Positions 60,079 through 64,000 of a stretch of DNA of 64,000 bases are shown here, one piece after another. Under the pieces are notes generated by a model. It had not been told where the DNA came from. It did no database searches and saw nothing but the letters and a program-made list of their open reading frames with translations. Each line of letters opens with the position of its first letter. Within the stretch, counting starts at the first letter, position 1. The position numbers were made by a program, and so were the translations under genes. Source of the stretch: Methanothermobacter sp049720995 (GTDB lineage: Archaea; Methanobacteriota; Methanobacteria; Methanobacteriales; Methanothermobacteraceae); the NCBI RefSeq assembly GCF_049720995.1, contig NZ_JBNASF010000005.1, forward strand, positions 11,957 to 75,956, given 5' to 3'.

Positions 60079-60819
60079 TTATTCCGATGTGAGATACTGG
60101 TAGGTGAGTGCTGCAAGCACCGCTCCCACAATGGGCCCTATGACATATATGGGGAAGTATTTCCAGAGGTTGGTGCCCGCGAAGATCATGTCATTGAGGT
60201 ATGGGCCGAAGGTACGTGCAGGGTTCAGTGAGCTTCCACTTATGTTACCTATTGTTGTGATTATACCTGCAACTGTAAGGCCGATTATGATTCCTGCAAA
60301 GCCCTTTGGAGCCCTTTCATCCACTGCTACGCCCATGATGGTGAGCATCAGAAGGAATGTGCCCACTGTCTCTGCAAGCATGGCCTGCCAGTAGCCGATC
60401 CCCGGGAAGGGAGCTGTGGCTCCAAGTCCCCCGATGGTGGCTGCAGTTATACCTGCACACTGCAGGAATATGAAGCTTGCGAAGGCAGCCCCCAGGAGCT
60501 GTGCGATGATGTAGGGTATAACGTCGCGTCCAGGAAACTTCTTAACAGACCAGAGGCCTATGGTTACTGCGGGGTTTATATGGCAGCCCGACACGTTTCC
60601 AAGCGCGTATATGCTCGCCGCTATTGCAAAACCGAATGCGAGACCTATTGCAACCCAGTCCCCCAGGCCCCCCAGGAGCCCTATGCCTATGTTGAAGCTA
60701 TTTGGGGCTGTACCGCCAGATGCTATCATCAGTGTTATGGCAGCTGAGCCGGCACCGAAGAACACCAGGAAGAATGTTCCTATAAACTCGGCGATACACC
60801 TCTTTGTGAGGGATACCAT
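60079..60819 (-). CDS. aqpM: Aquaporin AqpM
   Basis: 246 residues, equal to the characterised AqpM of M. marburgensis. Two NPA boxes are at 82-84 (CHINPAVTIG) and 199-201 (SLNPARTFG). The selectivity filter residues Phe62, Ile187, Ser196 and Arg202 match those known for AqpM, which passes water, glycerol and possibly CO2 or H2S. Six membrane helices are visible. The gene is downstream of the DUF2180 and DUF2193 genes on the same strand. Confidence 0.96.
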   Translation of the reverse strand: MVSLTKRCIAEFIGTFFLVFFGAGSAAITLMIASGGTAPNSFNIGIGLLGGLGDWVAIGLAFGFAIAASIYALGNVSGCHINPAVTIGLWSVKKFPGRDVIPYIIAQLLGAAFASFIFLQCAGITAATIGGLGATAPFPGIGYWQAMLAETVGTFLLMLTIMGVAVDERAPKGFAGIIIGLTVAGIITTIGNISGSSLNPARTFGPYLNDMIFAGTNLWKYFPIYVIGPIVGAVLAALTYQYLTSE

Positions 60820-60820
60820 C

Positions 60821-61030
60821 TTAATCCTCCTTCATGACATTGTAGCAGTAGGGGCAGAGTATCCTTGGCAGCGTCCCCTTAACCTTCTCTGAGGGGAAGG
60901 GATAACCTCCACTCCAGATCTCAATCTCCTCCCTTATTGCGTGCTCGGTGCAGAGACCCATACCGCAGACTATGCATATTGCAACAGCATCGGTATCCTT
61001 TCCCTGCTCCGCGCAGACATAGCATTTCAT
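60821..61030 (-). CDS. DUF2180 zinc-binding protein
   Basis: 69 residues from ATG 61030, where GGTGAT lies four bases before. Cysteines at 3, 6, 19, 22, 27, 59 and 62 with His30 suggest two zinc sites in a B-box-like arrangement (CYVCAEQG, CIVCGMGLCTEH, CPYC). This fits DUF2180. Role unknown; its stop lies one base from the aqpM start. Confidence 0.85.
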   Translation of the reverse strand: MKCYVCAEQGKDTDAVAICIVCGMGLCTEHAIREEIEIWSGGYPFPSEKVKGTLPRILCPYCYNVMKED

Positions 61031-61059
61031 ATAATCACCAGAAAAATTGATTGTGGAAG

Positions 61060-62559
61060 CTATACAGCTTCTCTCCACTGGCAGTGGTTGTGTCTGAAGT
61101 CCACGAGAGCTGCTGCTGCGCAGTTCTTGCATGTCCTTGCCGGTGATGCTGCACTCTCCTTGTGGAGTGCAATTATGTTGGTCATCAGGGTTGCTGTGAC
61201 CGGTTCACTTGTGAGGAGACATGGATAGTCAGCAAGTCTCATCAGGGCTGAGAACCTCACTGTTATTGCGCAGGCAGGGTATGTGTAGCGCTGGGGGTTC
61301 ATTATAACCTCGTTTTCGTGTATCGGTGAGAGGTCAACCTTGTAGTCACCGACCATGGGTTCAAGCGGACCCTCTGCTCCGTTAAGCATTCTCCTTGCCC
61401 TATCCAGGTGTGTCCATCCACGGTATATCATGTCCATGAAGTCACTGTTGTGGAGTTCAGCTGCAGCACCCCTTGTTGGGTAGAGCTGGACATAGTTGTG
61501 GAACCTCTTTGTGAGAAGGTCAACGACTCCTATGGCATTGAAACCGTCAAGTTCAAGTATGTACTCAACGGCGCATGCTGATGATCCCGTTGCAAGGCTC
61601 AGCACATCATATTCACTCTTAAATGATGATACTGCGCTGTTGAGGGTGCTCTCCATGACATCGGTGGTTGCCTCGATTATGGCCATGACCACATCATCCT
61701 TGCACATGTTGTAGGTGGACTGGGCTATGTGGTGTGATATGTCACCAACGCAGTATGCAGGTACCGTGAGTATGTTGCCGTAGTGTACGCCGTCATCAAT
61801 TGCGGCCTTAACAGTTCCTTCCATCTCCTTCCTGTAGCGGGACATGTACTCCCTTACATCAAAGGATTCATGACCATGATCGTCCATGAGCTTTGCCTGG
61901 GCTTCAACAGGTTCCTGGTAGATGTATTTCACCATCTCTATTTCCTTCTCTGCTGCCTCTGCAGCGGTTGCCCCGTTTTCAATTTTATTTGCGAATACCT
62001 CTCCGATACCATAGGAGGTGTTCATACCCCATGATTTTGCTGAGAGGATCGCCTGCTTGTGCATTTCAGGTATTTCTGTCTCCCTGAGGATCCTGTTCAC
62101 CACGTTGCTTGTGCTGCCGGGCATGAGGGCGAAGTCAACCACACATGTTGGGCCATAGAATCCTCCGTACCTTCTTATTGCCTCCCTTCCTATGAGGGCC
62201 TCTGCCCTTCCTATTGCATCTATGAATGCCTCAAGGCTCTTCTCAAAGTCGCTGTCCTCGTCCCTCAGTATCTCGAGGACCACAGGTGTCTGGTAGTGTT
62301 CGACGAAGGGGTCGTCCTCTGGTCTTATGGTGTCTGTAAGGCTGTCCAGTATTTCATAGTGGGCCTTCACTGAGTTTTTGTGCAGGTTTATCACCGCCTC
62401 GCTCTGGTCTCCTACAGCCTTCATTTCCTGCACAACGTCCAGGTAGGCCTTCGTATCCCTTATTTTAAACTCTTTTCCCCTTTTCTTTTTTATGGTATCC
62501 ACATCGGCTTTCTGGGCCATCATGGCCTCTTTTACCATTTTTTCGTACAACTCAGCCAT
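61060..62559 (-). CDS. DUF2193 family protein
   Basis: 499 residues, largely helical and soluble. It has a long acidic N-terminal half and a Cys-containing C terminus (ARTCKNCAAAALVDFRHNHC) that could bind a metal. The pattern matches the methanogen-restricted DUF2193 family. No catalytic motif is recognised. It is the first gene of an apparent operon with DUF2180 and aqpM; a TATA-like TATTTAAT element (minus) lies near 62613-62623. Confidence 0.75.
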   Translation of the reverse strand: MAELYEKMVKEAMMAQKADVDTIKKKRGKEFKIRDTKAYLDVVQEMKAVGDQSEAVINLHKNSVKAHYEILDSLTDTIRPEDDPFVEHYQTPVVLEILRDEDSDFEKSLEAFIDAIGRAEALIGREAIRRYGGFYGPTCVVDFALMPGSTSNVVNRILRETEIPEMHKQAILSAKSWGMNTSYGIGEVFANKIENGATAAEAAEKEIEMVKYIYQEPVEAQAKLMDDHGHESFDVREYMSRYRKEMEGTVKAAIDDGVHYGNILTVPAYCVGDISHHIAQSTYNMCKDDVVMAIIEATTDVMESTLNSAVSSFKSEYDVLSLATGSSACAVEYILELDGFNAIGVVDLLTKRFHNYVQLYPTRGAAAELHNSDFMDMIYRGWTHLDRARRMLNGAEGPLEPMVGDYKVDLSPIHENEVIMNPQRYTYPACAITVRFSALMRLADYPCLLTSEPVTATLMTNIIALHKESAASPARTCKNCAAAALVDFRHNHCQWREAV

Positions 62560-62790
62560 TAGATCACCTTCGGTAGAACTGCCTGCCCTTAGAAGGGTAC
62601 ACAGATTCCACTAATATTAAATAGGTCATCTACATTAATATCAGTTTCTAAATGTTACAAGATAAAAGCTTTAAATAGCGGCTATTTTCTAAAAAAAACT
62701 TCAATTTATAATGATTATTAATTAAAATTTTTCTTTTCATGTGGCAAATGTGAAGTACCTGCAGGTACATATATCCACTGTGGTGATGAC

Positions 62791-63102
62791 ATGCAGGTTG
62801 ACTTCAGCATGGAGAACATCAGAAGGTGCCTCTGTCTTGAGTGTCCCGTCCAGAGGGAAAGTCGGTGCGTGAGGGATAAGAAGAAGATAATGCTACTCAT
62901 AACCCAGCAGGACCTTGACAGCGCCATGCGCATGGACACAGACAGGGTTCCAGGGGTCTACTGTTCCACAGGAAGGGCCATTTGCAGGGATATAGATCCA
63001 CATGAAGAGTGCCTCTGCAGTGGGTGTGAGGTATGGAAGGAGCACATATTATCTGAAAATGATGTGTCTGAGTATTTCTGTATCAAAAAGGTATCGAGGT
63101 AA
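62791..63102 (+). CDS. DUF2769 cysteine-rich protein
   Basis: 103 residues with GGTGATGAC before the ATG. Eight or more cysteines occur in the order CLCLECPVQ, C near 26, YCSTGRAIC near 57-65, CLCSGCEVW near 74-82 and FC near 96. This is the DUF2769 pattern, found in methanogens and presumed to bind iron-sulfur or zinc. Divergent from DUF2193 with a 230-base gap. Confidence 0.8.
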   Translation: MQVDFSMENIRRCLCLECPVQRESRCVRDKKKIMLLITQQDLDSAMRMDTDRVPGVYCSTGRAICRDIDPHEECLCSGCEVWKEHILSENDVSEYFCIKKVSR

Positions 63103-63472
63103 AGGCTACAAGATAATCAAAAAACGCCTTATCAGAAAATAGAGCGAAAGACATGGAAATAGAGTAATAACATTCTACAAGTATGAAGTCACATATAAAT
63201 TGGACGGGAAAGGATACCCCATATATGGGCATGGATGGAAGCACATATAAAGTAGACAGAAATCCCAAACCAGATTGTGGCAAAATCAGAGAGGGTTGCA
63301 TGGAGATTATCAGTGGTATCGGAACCTTGTATAACACTCTTAAAGGCAGGAATGACATTTAAACACTGCAGGCGACCTGTTCACATGTTCTTACCTCATA
63401 AAAAAAGGTCTCAGAGATATATATGATGGATACTGGGGAAAATAATCCTCAACTCTACTAAAGATGATGACA
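63103..63472. other. No intact gene; short coding-like remnants
   Basis: A 29-codon frame at 63161-63250 (TFYKYEVTYKLDGKGYPIYG) and an 18-codon frame near 63300 look protein-like but have no start or continuation. They resemble in composition the Tyr-rich C terminus of the decayed C39 peptidase gene. A TATA-like element lies near 63418. Confidence 0.3.
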
Positions 63473-63731
63473 ATGAAAAATAAGAAGCCCCAATCATTCA
63501 CCATATTTATGGCTACTCTTAGCATAATTGCTGCAGTATATGTATTTCTATGAATCATCCCATAAACTTGAAATATCCCCAAGCATTATAGCCGTCATCT
63601 TCATAATGATGAGAACAATACTGGATGGTGTCCTGGAGGTGAGATCCTGGTTACTCGACATTTCGGTGTGTGTACTGACTATCATATCCATTTTTCATGG
63701 CAACCTCCATCAATATCGTGAAGAACGCTAA
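63473..63731 (+). pseudogene. Small membrane protein gene with one frameshift
   Basis: ATG 63473 opens a frame with SFTIFMATLSIIAAVYVF, then stops near 63553. Shifting one base gives SIIAVIFIMMRTILDGVLEV and ISVCVLTIISIFHG to the stop at 63731. The joined protein would be about 85 residues with three helices. Family not recognised. Confidence 0.6.
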
Positions 63732-63935
63732 AGCAGCCAATCGTCACCACACTTGTAATGGGCATATCTGATTTTGGAGGTCATACCAACTTAAATACAG
63801 CATCATGCAAATGGATTCTTTAATAGTGTTAAGCATCCAATAATTCATTGAAATCTCCTGTTTCCCCCTCCATCTTTCCTTATTTGCTACTATTACCTCG
63901 GAGGCGAGCTGAGTGATGTTTAAAGGCCTCCTTTT
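63732..63935. other. Intergenic, nothing recognised
   Basis: AT-rich sequence without a supported gene. A GAGGCGAGC stretch near 63901 and TTTAAAGGCC near 63920 are the only GC-rich points. It leads into the repeated promoter module. Confidence 0.4.
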
Positions 63936-64000
63936 ATGTGATTAATACATTAACATAGCACCGTAATATATATATGAGTTTTTCTTATAGATTTATTATC
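63936..64000 (+). repeat. 65-bp promoter module, right copy
   Basis: Matches 57386-57450 except for one base and reaches the last base of the window, so the similarity may continue beyond. By analogy a related gene should start about 25 bases to the right of the window. Confidence 0.95.

Noticed and set aside
1..64000. tRNA, rRNA or insertion sequence genes
   Set aside because: I looked for cloverleaf-like arms, transposase motifs and terminal inverted repeats in the gaps and found none that I could support.

Overview
The window is 64 kb of a thermophilic hydrogenotrophic methanogen, almost certainly a Methanothermobacter close to, but not identical with, M. thermautotrophicus or M. marburgensis. 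Lineage markers seen are AtwA (methyl-CoM reductase activation), the F420H2 oxidase FprA, MfnB (methanofuran pathway), archaeal CbiT, archaeal riboflavin synthase, an AqpM-type aquaporin with F62/I187/S196/R202 at the filter positions, and pseudomurein-binding repeats. Start sites mostly follow GGTGAT-type ribosome binding sites, GTG and TTG starts are frequent, and promoters are archaeal TATA boxes. No rRNA, tRNA, CRISPR array or insertion sequence was recognised.

Layout. 0-5 kb: two sugar transferases, a bile-acid-symporter-like carrier and glmS. 5-10.6 kb: plus-strand operon purC-purS-purQ-cobA-hemD-srp19-DHH exonuclease-wHTH regulator. 10.6-12.4 kb: ACT protein and phenylacetate-CoA ligase homologue. 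13-16.3 kb: an oxygen-defence operon read leftwards (rubredoxin, rubredoxin, fprA, ferritin, peroxiredoxin, superoxide dismutase). 17.2-20.2 kb: small membrane protein, universal stress protein, FMN protein, atwA. 20.3-25 kb: nadM, moaE, HD phosphohydrolase, ubiX-like, cbiT, a membrane protein, a solo pseudomurein-binding-repeat protein. 25-30 kb: mobA-like, guaB, mfnB and a LutAB-like iron-sulfur pair. 30-36 kb: a glycosylation trio, an iron-sulfur flavoprotein, riboflavin synthase and the cobalt/nickel importer cbiMNQO. 36-45 kb: pyrF, deoxyhypusine synthase, a CBS regulator, a CarH-like B12 sensor next to a histidine kinase, a frameshifted Nudix gene, nitroreductase, a HisG-family gene and zinc ribbons. 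45-50 kb: a SagB-like nitroreductase, a SOUL haem protein, two very small Cys-rich proteins, a radical SAM/SPASM enzyme and a VIT-like membrane protein. 50-57 kb: a wHTH regulator divergent from a split glutamate-synthase-like pair, then tandemly duplicated MFS exporters. 57-60 kb and 63-64 kb: two decayed zones with frameshifted genes that share a 65-bp promoter copy. 60-63 kb: aqpM, DUF2180, DUF2193 and DUF2769 genes.

The most interesting points are the CarH-type light/B12 sensor domain beside a histidine kinase (39.8-41.9 kb), the radical SAM plus Cys-rich peptide locus (45.8-49.1 kb), the decayed C39-peptidase locus whose promoter is repeated at the right edge, and several short tandem repeats placed against promoters or gene ends. 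Coordinates of start codons were revised where a ribosome binding site or TATA box clearly decides them.
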